Assembly: GCA_944349915.1 (NCBI GenBank)
Contig: CALVNU010000061.1
Location: forward strand, 1-5,611
Source of the DNA: an uncultured Clostridia bacterium
GTDB taxonomy: Bacteria; Bacillota; Clostridia; Christensenellales; UBA1242
Direction of reading: 5' to 3'
Length of the DNA: 5,611 nt
A model generated the notes under the pieces. That model worked only from the letters and a program-made list of their open reading frames with translations, was not told the DNA's origin and did no database searches. Made by a program: the position numbers and the translations under genes. How positions within the stretch are numbered: the stretch's first letter is position 1; every line of letters starts with the position of its first letter. Positions 5,408-5,611 of this stretch are shown piece by piece.

Positions 5408-5456
5408 CAAAACGACTATTGTCTCACCAATAGTTTGGCAAAACGGTAACGTTTTG
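5408..5456. repeat. Alternative hairpins built from CAAAACG/CGTTTTG elements
   Basis: Read on the plus strand, CAAAACG (5408-5414) is followed directly by ACTATTG (5415-5421), a six-base loop and CAATAGT (5428-5434). Next come TTGG and a second CAAAACG (5439-5445), which faces CGTTTTG (5450-5456) across the four-base loop GTAA. All arms are perfect 7-mers. CGTTTTG can pair with the near copy as a tight hairpin, or with the far copy in a stem enclosing the ACTATTG hairpin. The element lies in the 163-base gap between pflB and the HAD gene, in their transcript if the locus is one operon. The T-rich run that follows on the minus strand is poor, so simple termination is not clear. Confidence 0.6.
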
Positions 5457-5483
5457 AATGATTTAAAAAGATTATTATATAAT
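5454..5483 (+). promoter_or_regulatory. Possible promoter antisense to pflB
   Basis: TTGAAT (5454-5459) and TATAAT (5478-5483) are 18 bases apart on the plus strand, pointing into the 3' end of pflB. The -35 overlaps the CGTTTTG arm of the hairpin element. The surrounding DNA is very AT-rich, so a chance match is quite likely. Confidence 0.25.
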
Positions 5484-5491
5484 GACTTTTA

Positions 5492-5611
5492 TTATCTTAT
5501 TTTTTCATGGAAAGTTCTTGCAATAACTTCTTCTTGGTGAGCCCTTGAAAGTTTGTTGAAATTGACGGCATATCCCGACACTCTAATTGTAAGTGTTGGA
5601 TATTTGTCCGG
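5492..5611 (-). CDS. pflB: Pyruvate formate-lyase, C-terminal end (partial)
   Basis: Only the last 39 codons and the TAA stop are inside the window; the start lies beyond the right edge. The visible residues contain the glycyl-radical loop of formate acetyltransferase, LTIRVSGYAVNF, where the glycine of RVSGYAV carries the radical. They continue to the conserved tail VIARTFHEKIR. The enzyme converts pyruvate and coenzyme A to acetyl-CoA and formate in anaerobic cytoplasm and is activated by PflA, encoded downstream on the same strand. The match to the PflB C-terminus is strong; other glycyl-radical enzymes have somewhat different tails. No clear terminator follows, so transcription may continue into the HAD gene and pflA. 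Confidence 0.95.
   Translation of the reverse strand, partial: PDKYPTLTIRVSGYAVNFNKLSRAHQEEVIARTFHEKIR

Overview
The window looks like part of an AT-rich, anaerobic, fermentative member of the Bacillota, either an uncultured Clostridia-type or a related gut lineage. The evidence is a low GC content (roughly one third, judged by eye), strong AGGAG-type ribosome binding sites, sigma-A style -35/-10 promoters with 17-base spacers, a lipoprotein with a Gram-positive-like lipobox, and a pyruvate formate-lyase (PFL) locus. TAA and TGA both serve as normal stops, so the code appears standard. The species cannot be named from this sequence.

Layout. 1-1172 (minus): an N-terminal lipoprotein with beta-propeller-like YY...RI repeats, running off the left edge, with its own promoter and a very short leader. 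1248-2365 (minus): a two-gene unit, yqeY followed by a COG1768-type metallophosphoesterase, joined by a 4-base ATGA overlap and led by a promoter directly before yqeY. 2402-2783: a gene-free stretch with inverted and direct repeats. 2784-2860 (plus): elongator tRNA-Met with encoded CCA, a near-consensus promoter and an intrinsic terminator. 2911-3186 (plus): a 91-residue uncharacterised protein, perhaps a PriA-N-terminal-like barrel. 3324-3800 (plus): a 158-residue protein that reads as a divergent macro (ADP-ribose-binding) domain with an eroded glycine loop, preceded by an unusual cluster of TTAACAA/TTGTTAA elements. 3931-5611 (minus): the PFL locus, in transcription order pflB (C-terminus only), a HAD-family hydrolase broken by an in-frame TAA, pflA, and an intrinsic terminator.

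How the genes relate. PflA is the radical-SAM enzyme that installs the glycyl radical on PflB. The visible end of PflB includes the RVSGYAV radical loop, so enzyme and activator are encoded together for anaerobic pyruvate cleavage to acetyl-CoA and formate. The HAD gene between them overlaps pflA by ATGA but carries a nonsense codon at position 39, which separates the catalytic DFDGT motif from the rest of the fold. This is the clearest anomaly in the window and could lower pflA translation by breaking coupling. The second point of interest is the macro-like gene with its repeat-rich leader. The third is the pflB-HAD spacer, which holds three CAAAACG/CGTTTTG elements able to form mutually exclusive hairpins. 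I found no CRISPR array, insertion sequence or clear defence system.
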